Below are positions 7,998-15,835 of a stretch of DNA of 32,026 nt, piece by piece; position 1 is the stretch's first letter; the number at the start of each line of letters is the position of its first letter. Below the pieces are notes generated by a model. The model was not told the origin of the DNA. It worked only from the letters and a program-made list of their open reading frames with translations, and did not search any database. Made by a program: the position numbers and the translations under genes. The stretch comes from Clostridium sp. CAG:710. GTDB lineage: Bacteria; Bacillota_I; Bacilli_A; RF39; UBA660. The DNA lies in the NCBI GenBank assembly GCA_000432595.1, contig HF996848.1, positions 30,152 through 62,177 on the forward strand. The letters run 5' to 3'.

Positions 7998-9471
7998 ATA
8001 TAACAATTGCAATTAAATTGTTAGAACCTTTATTAACTATTTTAGATAAAGTCTGTGCAAGTTTAAATCTTATATTCTCAGGCATCAAACTTATCTTAGA
8101 CTGAATGCCTTCTTGTACTATAACATCTAAGCTTCTTCCAAAGATTTCACTCTTCCAAATATTCTGAGGCGCAACTTCATAGTCACGCATTAGATAATTA
8201 ATAAGTTCTTTACTTTGAAGTTCACTACCTATAATAGGTTCAAATGTACTGTTAACATCAACTCTAATCATATGAATTGAAGGAGCTACTGCTTTTAATT
8301 TAACTCCATATCTAGAACCCTGTTTAATTATTTCAGGAGTATCAAGTTTCATATCTGCAAGAGTTGGAGAAGCAACTCCGTATCCAGTTTGTTTAGCCAT
8401 TTTAAGTGCGTATTTAATTTGATCATATTCAACTTTTGCCTCATTATATTCTTGAAATAAAGATAATAATTCGGCTTTATTTTTTACATCTATTTTAATA
8501 ATATCTGTTAGAACATTATTATACAATTCGCTAGGTGCATCAAGTGTGATGGTAACTTCTCCAGTAGAAGGATCAACATTAGATAAATATGCTTTTTCTA
8601 TATATTCATTATCTAAGAAGTGACTAGTAATATTATCAATATCCCTTAATTTATCTACTTCAACTACACTTTCTTTTATAGACTCTATATATTTTTTCTT
8701 TACTTCATGTTTAGAATTAAGTATTGCGATCCATTCAGGCATATCAACTTTAACTTCAACAATAGGAAATTCATATAACGCTTCTCTCAATATATTAGTT
8801 ATATCCTTATCAGTCATAGTCTCAACACTTATCGGAAGAACAGGAACCCCATATTCATCCTTCAAAGATTGTGCAAGACGTTCTGTATCAGGTAATGTAG
8901 GATGTGTGGTATTTAAAACAACTATAAATGGTTTCCCAATTTCTTTTAATTCAGTTATAACTCTATTTTCAGCATCAAGATAATCACTTCTATCAAATTC
9001 TCCAATGGAGCCATCAGTAGTCATAACAATACCAATAGTTGAATGATCCTTAATAACCTTCTCGGTACCAACTTCAGCTGCTTCAACAAAAGGAATCTCT
9101 TCATCATACCATGGGGTTTTTACCATTCTAGGTCCATTTTCATCTTCAGCACCTTTGGCATTATTAATAACATATCCAACACAATCAATTAATCTCATAC
9201 TACAAGTAAAATCATCAATTGTAATCTTAGCTGCGCTAGTAGGAACAAATTTAGGTTCAATAGTCATTATAGTCTTACCACCAGAGGATTGAGGTATTTC
9301 ATCTAATGCTCTTTTTTTCTCATACTCATCTTCAATGTAAGGCACTACTAAATTTTCAATAACTTTTTTTATAAAAGTACTCTTACCAGTTCTAACGCCA
9401 CCTACTACGCCTAAATATATCTCTCCACCAGTTCTACTAGAAATATTTTTAATAATTTCCATCTTATCCAT
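7996..9471 (-). CDS. spoIVA: Stage IV sporulation protein A, spore coat morphogenetic ATPase
   Basis: SpoIVA polymerises with ATP hydrolysis on the mother-cell face of the forespore membrane and forms the basement layer on which the coat assembles. The 491 residues match the family length almost exactly. The N-terminal TRAFAC-type ATPase domain has the Walker A GGVRTGKST (24-32), the conserved PQSSGGKTIMTIEPKFVP, and DENGPRMVKTPWYDEEIPF. The C-terminal region ends in the conserved LMPENIRFKL and an I-A-I-V-I tail. The family is confined to endospore formers, so this is the strongest sign of sporulation here. A candidate sigma-E promoter lies upstream. Normally spoIVA is read in the mother cell. 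Confidence 0.97.
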   Translation of the reverse strand: MDKMEIIKNISSRTGGEIYLGVVGGVRTGKSTFIKKVIENLVVPYIEDEYEKKRALDEIPQSSGGKTIMTIEPKFVPTSAAKITIDDFTCSMRLIDCVGYVINNAKGAEDENGPRMVKTPWYDEEIPFVEAAEVGTEKVIKDHSTIGIVMTTDGSIGEFDRSDYLDAENRVITELKEIGKPFIVVLNTTHPTLPDTERLAQSLKDEYGVPVLPISVETMTDKDITNILREALYEFPIVEVKVDMPEWIAILNSKHEVKKKYIESIKESVVEVDKLRDIDNITSHFLDNEYIEKAYLSNVDPSTGEVTITLDAPSELYNNVLTDIIKIDVKNKAELLSLFQEYNEAKVEYDQIKYALKMAKQTGYGVASPTLADMKLDTPEIIKQGSRYGVKLKAVAPSIHMIRVDVNSTFEPIIGSELQSKELINYLMRDYEVAPQNIWKSEIFGRSLDVIVQEGIQSKISLMPENIRFKLAQTLSKIVNKGSNNLIAIVI

Positions 9472-9503
9472 AAAATCAACTCTCTTCTATATATTTTCAA
9501 TTA

Positions 9504-9531
9504 AATATATGACAAATAGTTGAAGCTATTA
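9504..9531 (-). promoter_or_regulatory. Candidate sigma-E promoter of spoIVA
   Basis: On the minus strand CATATATT (complement of 9504-9511) resembles the sigma-E -10 consensus CATACANT. TAATAGC (complement of 9525-9531) with about 13 bp between is a partial match to the -35. Known mother-cell expression of spoIVA supports it; AT-richness weakens it. Confidence 0.4.
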
Positions 9532-9540
9532 CAAAAAAAA

Positions 9541-9560
9541 GAAAACAATTAAATGTTTTC
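9541..9560 (-). terminator. Terminator of the signal peptidase/DUF5305-like operon
   Basis: A 7-bp perfect stem (GAAAACA / TGTTTTC, loop of six) followed on the minus strand by eight T. The stop codon of the preceding gene is in the loop. Confidence 0.7.
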
Positions 9561-10658
9561 CTTTGTCTTATTACCTTTATTATATATTTCTTCTAAATCA
9601 GCATGTGATTTTAAGACATATCTATAAGCTTGTGTACTTGTTGTTATTATAAACCAAGATTCACTCTCATGAATTAATTCATAGAACAATATAGGTACTC
9701 TTAATTCTTCCTCAATATTAACTAAATCTTCAAAGTCTTTAACTTCTATTATTTTTAATCCCCTTAAGTCAGGTTTAGTTGTAACTTCAGCAATAACATC
9801 TCCATATCCTTTAAGGATTCTCTTTTGTTCAACAATATATTGAGATACATTAGTGATTTTAAATAATTTATAGAATGATATAAAGCATATAGGTGCTGAT
9901 ACAAGCATTGCAATAACAGATGCTACTAATAATACATAGTTAATATGTCTTCCACCTTTAATTGTTTCAGTAACATTAGTTGAAACAGGTTCTACTCCAG
10001 TAACAGTAATATCAGTTACTGCCTTATTAAGTGGCATAACAAGTGAAATTGTTTTAGTAGCTGGTACTGATTTACTATAATCCTTAATAGTAGTATTAGA
10101 TCTAATATTAATTAATATAGTAAGTTTAGTATCAGATGCAATACCATATTGCTCTTTAAAACTAGTAGCTAATGAATCATATTTATTATAATCAAGTTTT
10201 AAATTCTCTTTGATTTGGAATCCACTAGATGACGTTTTAGTAAGTGATTTAGGAGCAACTAATTGATAACTCTTACTCCAAAGTTCAGCAGTAACACCAT
10301 TTAAATCATAATCACTGCTTATAACTGCAGACACACTATAACTATAAGTAGTATCACTTAATGCAGTAGTATTAAACATATAATTCAAGTCAACATCGAT
10401 ATAATCAATTATACTTGAAATATACTTTTTGTTTTTCTCCATAAAACTACGTTCATAAAACTTATTAGGTTTCAAATAAACTTTATAATCTAAATTAGTA
10501 TTTGAATTATAATTCATAATAAGTTTTTGTTGATCAGGAGTTTTCCTAAAACAATCAAATATTATCCAAAGAGATATTATAAGAACTAGCAATGATAATG
10601 TAGCCCATAAAATTTTTAAAAACTTTTGCACCGAAACTTGCATTTCTTTTTCAATCAT
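9549..10658 (-). CDS. DUF5305-like membrane protein with a large extracellular domain
   Basis: A 369-residue protein with two membrane helices (about 17-36 and 240-263) enclosing an extracellular beta-rich domain of about 200 residues, and a cytoplasmic tail of about 105 residues. The layout and segments such as LWSKSYQL (conserved in these proteins next to signal peptidases) suggest DUF5305; this is my recollection of the family, not a search result. It sits 23 bp downstream of the signal peptidase gene, so the two form an operon, with GGGTGATTTTAG before the ATG. A reasonable inference is that it is a partner or a substrate of that peptidase. The whole pair lies between spoVIF and spoIVA. 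No catalytic residues are evident. Confidence 0.6.
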   Translation of the reverse strand: MIEKEMQVSVQKFLKILWATLSLLVLIISLWIIFDCFRKTPDQQKLIMNYNSNTNLDYKVYLKPNKFYERSFMEKNKKYISSIIDYIDVDLNYMFNTTALSDTTYSYSVSAVISSDYDLNGVTAELWSKSYQLVAPKSLTKTSSSGFQIKENLKLDYNKYDSLATSFKEQYGIASDTKLTILINIRSNTTIKDYSKSVPATKTISLVMPLNKAVTDITVTGVEPVSTNVTETIKGGRHINYVLLVASVIAMLVSAPICFISFYKLFKITNVSQYIVEQKRILKGYGDVIAEVTTKPDLRGLKIIEVKDFEDLVNIEEELRVPILFYELIHESESWFIITTSTQAYRYVLKSHADLEEIYNKGNKTKENI

Positions 10659-10681
10659 CTAAAATCACCCTTTTTTATTCA

Positions 10682-11839
10682 TTACTTCAATAATTCATTA
10701 ACCCACACTGATGGATAACCAATATATGGTATCATAAAAGATACTGTACCAATCATATCATCCTCGGTTATAACCCATGGGTCATTTGCATTATTATTAT
10801 CACCTTTAGTTGTAGCTTCAACCTTACCATCATCAGTATGTTTAACACTGACTATTCTATGTACGATTAACCTACCCTCTTTACTATAATATAGTATAGT
10901 ACCTTTTTTTAATTTTTTCAAATCTTTCTTATCAATTTTTTTCATTATTACAGCATCTCCCCTAGCAAATGTAGGAAGCATACTGTTAGATAAGACTGCA
11001 ATTGGTTGATATTTAAATGTACCACTAATGAAACAAACCAATACTACTAAGACTATTACAAAAGGAATATAAGATACTACACTCTCTTTTTTTACTTGTC
11101 TTCTAGTCATTATTCTAGAAGATTTAATGTCAACATAGTTTACATATAAAGAAGCAATTATAACAAGTACTATTTCCATCATTGCTTTAATTAACCAATT
11201 TAGTGCTGGAAATATTGGAAGTAATATTGTCATAAGCATAAGTAAACATCTGTATATTGTCGCAGGTAGATTAGCTGACATTATACTTAAATATGTAAAT
11301 AAGCAGTTAGTGACAATAAGAGGAACAATAGTCTGACTCATATATTTAAAGAATTCTACATTGTTAGAAAAATTACCTGAAAAATTCCAAAAGTCTATTT
11401 CTGCGATTATAAACAAAGCCGTTATTAAAGCATAATAGCCAATTTTTTTAGGCGATAACTTAACAAGTTGATATCTTGTAAATTCTTGAAATACTATGAC
11501 ACTAATAAATGTCCATAAGTTCTTAAGTATTGCTGCAACTTCATGCGAATAAGGACTTCTTTCATAACCAAATACAAGTCCTAGTGAAAAATATATCATG
11601 CAATAAATAATAACTATTATTACTATACTTTGAGTTATATCATACTTATTACGCATTTTTTGACTTGGTTCATCTCTTGCAACTAAATAAGAAAGTATTG
11701 CCATAAAAAGCCAAAATAGTGGATTACACAAAGAAGTATATTTAGATACAAGACTTCCACTAAATATAAATACCCTACCAATTAAAAATGCTATTATTAC
11801 TGCGTATAACGCAACCACCTTTTTATTCAAGTACCTCAT
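10682..11839 (-). CDS. Polytopic signal peptidase I, Ser-His (ER/SipW) type, with N-terminal multi-helix domain
   Basis: A 385-residue membrane protein. Residues 1-240 contain about seven hydrophobic helices with no family I recognise. A further helix at 258-273 leads into the signal peptidase domain. This has LSNSMLPTF (catalytic Ser S286), RLIVHRIV with His H327 where the classical bacterial enzyme has the general-base Lys, and TKGDNNNANDPW (345-355) as the last conserved box. The Ser-His arrangement is that of archaeal, eukaryotic and Bacillus SipW enzymes, which in Bacillus process biofilm matrix proteins. SipW is about 190 residues, so the polytopic extension is unusual. It heads an operon with the DUF5305-like gene. 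The ATG follows AGGGGACTGATGAT and an extended -10 promoter. Substrates are not identifiable here. Confidence 0.85.
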   Translation of the reverse strand: MRYLNKKVVALYAVIIAFLIGRVFIFSGSLVSKYTSLCNPLFWLFMAILSYLVARDEPSQKMRNKYDITQSIVIIVIIYCMIYFSLGLVFGYERSPYSHEVAAILKNLWTFISVIVFQEFTRYQLVKLSPKKIGYYALITALFIIAEIDFWNFSGNFSNNVEFFKYMSQTIVPLIVTNCLFTYLSIMSANLPATIYRCLLMLMTILLPIFPALNWLIKAMMEIVLVIIASLYVNYVDIKSSRIMTRRQVKKESVVSYIPFVIVLVVLVCFISGTFKYQPIAVLSNSMLPTFARGDAVIMKKIDKKDLKKLKKGTILYYSKEGRLIVHRIVSVKHTDDGKVEATTKGDNNNANDPWVITEDDMIGTVSFMIPYIGYPSVWVNELLK

Positions 11840-11864
11840 ATCATCAGTCCCCTACTTTATAAGT

Positions 11865-11873
11865 AGTATACCA
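11865..11873 (-). promoter_or_regulatory. Extended -10 promoter of the signal peptidase operon
   Basis: TGGTATACT on the minus strand is an extended -10 (TGn plus TATACT). No good -35 lies 17 bp upstream, as is common for this class. Confidence 0.5.
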
Positions 11874-11921
11874 TTTATTCTAGTAAAAAGAAACACAAAA
11901 TTACTAAAAAGTTAATATTTT

Positions 11922-12158
11922 TTAAATCATTTTATCGACATCTGGTACTTTGTCTTTTAAAATAGCGTTTACTATCTTATCAGATTTTTCCTTGCTTACT
12001 TCCTTACCGGTTATATCACTGATTTCTTGAATAAGTTCTCTAAGTGTATTCTCATCTTTCATATTAGAATCCTGTAATTTAGAAGCAAGTGATAAAATAG
12101 TCTCCTTATTAACGTTAGTTTTCTTCTCCACTTTTTTAAAAAAAGAATCTCCAAACAT
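11922..12158 (-). CDS. spoVIF: Stage VI sporulation protein F-like (SpoVIF)
   Basis: A 78-residue all-helical protein. The pattern FFKKVEKKTNVNKETILSLA, then SLQ-like KLQDSNMKDENTLRELI and KEVSKEKSDKIVNAIL, matches what I know of SpoVIF, a small protein promoting late mother-cell (GerE-dependent) coat gene expression in Bacillus. The identification is by pattern memory. AGGAGG lies upstream of the ATG. It is 42 bp downstream of a small coiled-coil gene and der, in the same direction, and close to spoIVA, which fits a sporulation role. A TACATA/TATGTA inverted repeat lies just before the binding site (about 12,171-12,186). Confidence 0.75.
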   Translation of the reverse strand: MFGDSFFKKVEKKTNVNKETILSLASKLQDSNMKDENTLRELIQEISDITGKEVSKEKSDKIVNAILKDKVPDVDKMI

Positions 12159-12200
12159 AAAAAACCTCCTACATAATTATATGTAAGAGTGTAAATTTAG

Positions 12201-12401
12201 TTATTCTTTATTGAATTTAGATAATTTTTTTTGAATTCTTTCTCTTTTTTCCATGAATTCCAAACTCTTTTGTTTATAAACTTCAGGTAAAATTTGCTTC
12301 TTATTAAAACGTTCATCCATTGCTTCTTGTGCCCTAGTAAGACCTTTTAACTCTTCTTCTAAAGCTTCTTTTGATACAAATAATCCACTAAAAAATCCCA
12401 C
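12201..12401 (-). CDS. Small coiled-coil protein of unknown function
   Basis: A 66-residue charged protein. Residues 1-9 are hydrophobic (MGFFSGLFV), and the rest is predicted to be helical with heptad-like spacing (EELKGLTRAQEAMDERF ... KQKSLEFMEKRERIQKKL). The KKQILPEVYKQKSLEF segment vaguely recalls short SHOCT-type helices, but I would not assign it. It begins at GTG, whose first base-pairing overlap with the der TAG stop (TAGTG) and the GAGGTGA six bases upstream indicate translational coupling to der. Function unknown; it is sandwiched between an essential GTPase gene and a spoVIF-like gene. Confidence 0.6.
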   Translation of the reverse strand: MGFFSGLFVSKEALEEELKGLTRAQEAMDERFNKKQILPEVYKQKSLEFMEKRERIQKKLSKFNKE

Positions 12402-13711
12402 TAGTCTTCACCTCTATTTTTAAACTGAATTACAATTGGAGTACCTTCGAAATCAAAGTTTTCTCTTAGTTTATTTTCTAAATATCTCTTATATGAAAAG
12501 TGAACCAATCCCTTACTATTAACATGGAAAGTAAACTTAGGTGGTTTTGTACCAGATTGATTTGCAAAATATATTTTAAGTCTTCTACCCTTATATGAAG
12601 GTGGAAGGTTACTCATATAAGCATCATTAATTACTTCATTTAATACACTAGTTTGAACCTCTCTAGAAATATTTTCACCAACTTTTAATATTTCTGGCAT
12701 AATAGTATGAATTCTTTTTTTAGTTAAGGCAGATGTAAATACAACAGGAACATAATCAAGAAATTGAAATTCGCTCCTAATAAGCTTTAAATATTCCTTT
12801 ATAGTCTTATCACTAACAGTATCCCATTTATTAACAACTATAATTAAGCCTTTTCCTTTTTCAAGTACATATCCAGCAATATGTTTATCATGTTCAATTA
12901 TTCCCTCTTCTGCATTAATAACTAACAAGCAAATATCACTTCTATCAATTGCTTTCATACTTCTAAGTAAACTATATTTTTCTACTGCCTCATATATTTT
13001 ACCTTTTTTTCTCATACCAGCTGTATCTATAACTGTATATTCTTCTCCATTATACTTTAAAACAGTATCAATTGCATCTCTAGTTGTACCAGCAACATCG
13101 CTAACTATAACCCTATCTTCATTTAAAAGAGCATTTATTAAACTACTCTTTCCTACATTTGGTCTACCAACAACAGAGAACTTTAATCTTTTATCCTCCC
13201 TTGTTGAATTTTTCTTATCACCAAACATTTCAAATAAAAGTTGATATAACTCAGCAAAACCAGTACCTTGTTCACCACTTACACCAATATAGTTATCAAA
13301 TCCAAGTTCATAAAAATCATACATATTACTAGAAGACTTTTTACTATCAATCTTATTTATAACAACAATAACTTTTTTATTACTTTTTTTAAGCATATCT
13401 CTTACTACATAATCATTAGATGTAAGGCCTTCTTTTCCATCCACAACAAATAAAACAACATCCGCTTCATCAATAGCAATACTAGCTTGAATTTTTATAT
13501 CAGTATTAAAATCCTCATTTGCAGTATCAATACCACCTGTATCTATAACATCAAATTTATAATCATTATACTTAGCTTCACTATAAATTCTATCTCTTGT
13601 AACTCCAGGAGTATCCTCAATAATTGATAATTTTTCCCCGACTAGTTTATTAAAAATAGTACTTTTTCCAACATTTGGTCTACCAACCAATGCAACAACA
13701 GGTAAGCTCAT
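12401..13711 (-). CDS. der: Der (EngA) ribosome-assembly GTPase
   Basis: A 436-residue protein with two tandem GTPase domains and a C-terminal KH-like domain, essential for 50S subunit maturation. G1 motifs are GRPNVGKST at the N-terminus and GRPNVGKSS near residue 180; DTGG and DTAG serve as G3, and NKID and NKWD as G4. The C-terminus ends in the conserved GTPIVIQFKNR. The start is the ATG at the complement of 13709-13711: GGAGGGATAGT precedes it, and the length then equals that of Bacillus Der. A longer version beginning at an upstream TTG would place the binding site within the coding region. An extended -10 promoter lies about 26 bp upstream. Confidence 0.96.
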   Translation of the reverse strand: MSLPVVALVGRPNVGKSTIFNKLVGEKLSIIEDTPGVTRDRIYSEAKYNDYKFDVIDTGGIDTANEDFNTDIKIQASIAIDEADVVLFVVDGKEGLTSNDYVVRDMLKKSNKKVIVVINKIDSKKSSSNMYDFYELGFDNYIGVSGEQGTGFAELYQLLFEMFGDKKNSTREDKRLKFSVVGRPNVGKSSLINALLNEDRVIVSDVAGTTRDAIDTVLKYNGEEYTVIDTAGMRKKGKIYEAVEKYSLLRSMKAIDRSDICLLVINAEEGIIEHDKHIAGYVLEKGKGLIIVVNKWDTVSDKTIKEYLKLIRSEFQFLDYVPVVFTSALTKKRIHTIMPEILKVGENISREVQTSVLNEVINDAYMSNLPPSYKGRRLKIYFANQSGTKPPKFTFHVNSKGLVHFSYKRYLENKLRENFDFEGTPIVIQFKNRGED

Positions 13712-13736
13712 ACTATCCCTCCCTTTAAACAAGGGT

Positions 13737-13745
13737 ATTATAACA
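13737..13745 (-). promoter_or_regulatory. Extended -10 promoter of der
   Basis: TGTTATAAT on the minus strand is a perfect TGnTATAAT extended -10. No convincing -35 is seen. It lies between the terminator of the upstream gene and the der binding site. Confidence 0.6.
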
Positions 13746-13746
13746 T

Positions 13747-13774
13747 AAAAACCCTATATTTTGATAGAGTTTTT
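13747..13774 (-). terminator. Terminator of the 159-residue unknown gene
   Basis: An 11-position stem with one mismatch (AAAAACCCTAT / ATAGAGTTTTT, loop of six), ending in T on the minus strand. The TAG stop of the gene is in the stem. Confidence 0.65.
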
Positions 13775-14233
13775 ATTAATTTTAAGACCTAAGTGTTCAA
13801 TATTTAAATTATCATCATAAATAATATCGCCAAATTCAATATATTTATTAATATCCTCTAAATTTGAAACCTCAGTATAATATTCATTATTATAAAAATA
13901 AACATCATTACAGGCTTTAACAACATCATAATCAAAAGTTTTAAAATAGAACTTACTATTAAATATTATTTTAATTCTAAGATCTATATCTTTTTCTCTA
14001 AATAAAAACGTATTAACTTTTTCAATGATTATATATGCAGAGACTCCTTCCTTAATAAATATAGAAACATCATATAATCCTTTAAGTACTATGTCATATT
14101 TAGATTTTAATCTTAAAATAACTCCTCTAATTGTAGATTCTAGGCTTTTTTCTGATGCAACATTTATATTTTTAATTTCTAAATCATTTAAAAATATCTT
14201 ATATATATCATCATCAATCTCACATATTTTCAA
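13754..14233 (-). CDS. Hypothetical protein, 159 residues, TTG start
   Basis: I do not recognise this protein. It has no signal peptide or membrane helix; it is rich in Ile, Lys, Asp and Tyr, with alternating hydrophobic strands (IVLKGLYDVSIFI, AYIIIEKVN, IDLRIKIIF) that suggest an alpha/beta fold. It starts at TTG with GGTGA six bases upstream, a well-spaced site. It has its own terminator and is isolated from the EngB operon by another. A sequence matching the sigma-K -10 consensus lies upstream, which, with the neighbouring sporulation genes, hints at a mother-cell role. That is inference only. Confidence 0.55.
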   Translation of the reverse strand: MKICEIDDDIYKIFLNDLEIKNINVASEKSLESTIRGVILRLKSKYDIVLKGLYDVSIFIKEGVSAYIIIEKVNTFLFREKDIDLRIKIIFNSKFYFKTFDYDVVKACNDVYFYNNEYYTEVSNLEDINKYIEFGDIIYDDNLNIEHLGLKINKNSIKI

Positions 14234-14249
14234 CTTATCTCACCCATCA

Positions 14250-14276
14250 TATAGTATGAGAAAGATAAAAAAGTGT
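14250..14276 (-). promoter_or_regulatory. Candidate sigma-K/sigma-E promoter of the 159-residue unknown gene
   Basis: On the minus strand CATACTATA (complement of 14250-14258) fits the sigma-K -10 CATAnnnTA and nearly fits the sigma-E -10. ACA (complement of 14274-14276) lies 15 bp upstream, close to the weak sigma-K -35. Chance is possible in such AT-rich DNA. Confidence 0.35.
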
Positions 14277-14283
14277 AAAAAAA

Positions 14284-14305
14284 AAGATTTATGAAATTAA
14301 ATCTT
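14284..14305 (-). terminator. Terminator of the ackA-nrnA-engB operon
   Basis: A 7-bp perfect stem (AAGATTT / AAATCTT, loop of eight) followed on the minus strand by a run of T. It contains the engB TAA stop. Confidence 0.75.
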
Positions 14306-14873
14306 CTATTAAATTTGATATTTCTTCTTTCCCCATTTTAGATACACTAGAGAATAAAACTATATTATCTCCAACAACCAAATCAAGGGTATCTTTTATA
14401 ATTTTAAGGTTCCTATCTTTTTTACTAGTTCCAACCTTATCAGTTTTAGTAGCTACAACAGTAACAGGAATATTATAATATTTTAAGAAATTATACATCA
14501 TTAAATCATTTTCACTTGGTTTAAGTCTAAAGTCTATTAACAAGAAAACTCTTTTTAATTCACTTCTTTTTTCCAAATATTCTTCAATCATAAGACCAAA
14601 CTTTTTTTGTTGTGCCTTATTAACTGAGGCATATCCATATCCAGGGGCATCCACCAAATAAAATTCATTATTAACTAAATAAAAATTAAGTGTTTGAGTT
14701 TTTCCAGGAACTGATGAAGTTCTAGCAATATTTTTCCTATTAACTAAAGTATTTATAAAACTACTCTTTCCAACATTACTTTTACCAATAAGTAAAAATT
14801 CTGGTAAACTATCACTAGGATACTGGCTTCTTCTAACCGCCATAACATCCATATCTACACTATTAATCTTCAT
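14289..14873 (-). CDS. engB: EngB (YsxC) ribosome-assembly GTPase
   Basis: A 194-residue TrmE-Era-EngA-EngB family GTPase required for 50S subunit assembly. Landmarks: G1 GKSNVGKSS (30-38), the switch segment SSVPGKTQTLNFY, G3 DAPGYGYA, G4 TKTDK and G5 SSVSKMG. The start is the ATG at the complement of 14871-14873, with GAGG upstream; a longer version from a TTG seven codons up has no binding site. The gene overlaps the end of the nrnA-like gene by 11 bp, implying coupling. It is usually next to clpX/lon in Bacillus, so this context differs. Confidence 0.95.
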   Translation of the reverse strand: MKINSVDMDVMAVRRSQYPSDSLPEFLLIGKSNVGKSSFINTLVNRKNIARTSSVPGKTQTLNFYLVNNEFYLVDAPGYGYASVNKAQQKKFGLMIEEYLEKRSELKRVFLLIDFRLKPSENDLMMYNFLKYYNIPVTVVATKTDKVGTSKKDRNLKIIKDTLDLVVGDNIVLFSSVSKMGKEEISNLIEDLIS

Positions 14874-15822
14874 TCTTAGCCACTTCCTCTTCAATATATT
14901 TTAAACATGCTAAGTCTAAATCTTTCAAAAGTAAATCAACTTGTTCTTCATCATGAATTCTAGCTCCACTAGCGAATTTATGTCCACCACCATTATATTT
15001 TTCTGCGACACTATTTATTACAGGTCCTCTTGACCTAATATTAACTTTAAATAAATCATTCTTAGAATCTTTAGTAACAACAGCCCATGCATATACTCCT
15101 TCTATATAATTAAAAGTATTAACCATATTACCTGCAGAACCAGAATCAACAGAAAGATTATTTAGTACATCATCAAATAATTTAATATAACCAAATCCAT
15201 TTTCAGTAACCTTCATATTTAAACCTATATATCCTTGAAGTCTAACTTCAGTTAAAGGCCTAGTATAAAGATTTGAGTATACCAATTGAGTATCTATCTT
15301 ATATTCTTCTAATAACCTAGAGCAAAGTCCTAAAACCTTTGAACTAGCATTAAACATAAATCTATTAGTATCAGATGCAATACCAGTAAAGATAGTATTA
15401 GCTATATCAAAACTATTAACAAGTGGAGTCTCATTTATAAGTTCAAGCACTATTTCAGAAGCAGAAGATGCAGTATCATCAATATATTCTAAATCACAAA
15501 ACTTCTCAACAAACGGATGATGATCTATTTTAATAGAATAATCTATACTAGTAGTAAAAGAAAAATCAACTCTTTTTTTATCAGGAGTATCAACCACTAT
15601 TAAAAGTATGTCAGACACTTCTTCAAGCCTATCTAATTTAGGCAAATAATTAAATCTAGTACTAGTACTTCCCCAAGAAAATACCCTTTTCTTAGGAAAA
15701 GTAAGCTTTATAGAATCTCTAAGTGCAATTTGACTACATAAAGCATCAGGATCAGCACCAATATGTCTTACTATAACGATAGTATCATATTTTTTTATTT
15801 TTTCGTAAATCTCATTAAACAT
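14863..15822 (-). CDS. nrnA: DHH/DHHA1 phosphoesterase, NrnA-like (oligoribonuclease / pAp phosphatase)
   Basis: A 319-residue enzyme of the DHH superfamily. In Bacillus, NrnA degrades very short RNAs and dephosphorylates 3'-phosphoadenosine 5'-phosphate. The metal-binding residues are H20, D24 and D26 (RHIGADPDA), D78 (VVDTPD) and the DHH motif at 100-102 (KIDHHPF). The DHHA1 substrate domain ends in NGGGHKFASGA (277-287). All motifs are intact and the length is typical. AGGAAGATAAA precedes the ATG. It lies 13 bp after ackA and overlaps engB. The family also contains c-di-AMP/pGpG hydrolases without the extra domains, so the exact substrate is inferred. Confidence 0.88.
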   Translation of the reverse strand: MFNEIYEKIKKYDTIVIVRHIGADPDALCSQIALRDSIKLTFPKKRVFSWGSTSTRFNYLPKLDRLEEVSDILLIVVDTPDKKRVDFSFTTSIDYSIKIDHHPFVEKFCDLEYIDDTASSASEIVLELINETPLVNSFDIANTIFTGIASDTNRFMFNASSKVLGLCSRLLEEYKIDTQLVYSNLYTRPLTEVRLQGYIGLNMKVTENGFGYIKLFDDVLNNLSVDSGSAGNMVNTFNYIEGVYAWAVVTKDSKNDLFKVNIRSRGPVINSVAEKYNGGGHKFASGARIHDEEQVDLLLKDLDLACLKYIEEEVAKNED

Positions 15823-15835
15823 TTTATCTTCCTAT

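Noticed and set aside
10682..11839. CPBP-type intramembrane protease in the helical half of the signal peptidase protein (FQEFTRYQL)
   Set aside because: CPBP needs two adjacent Glu (EExxxR) and two His/Asn motifs later; only one Glu-x-x-Arg is seen.
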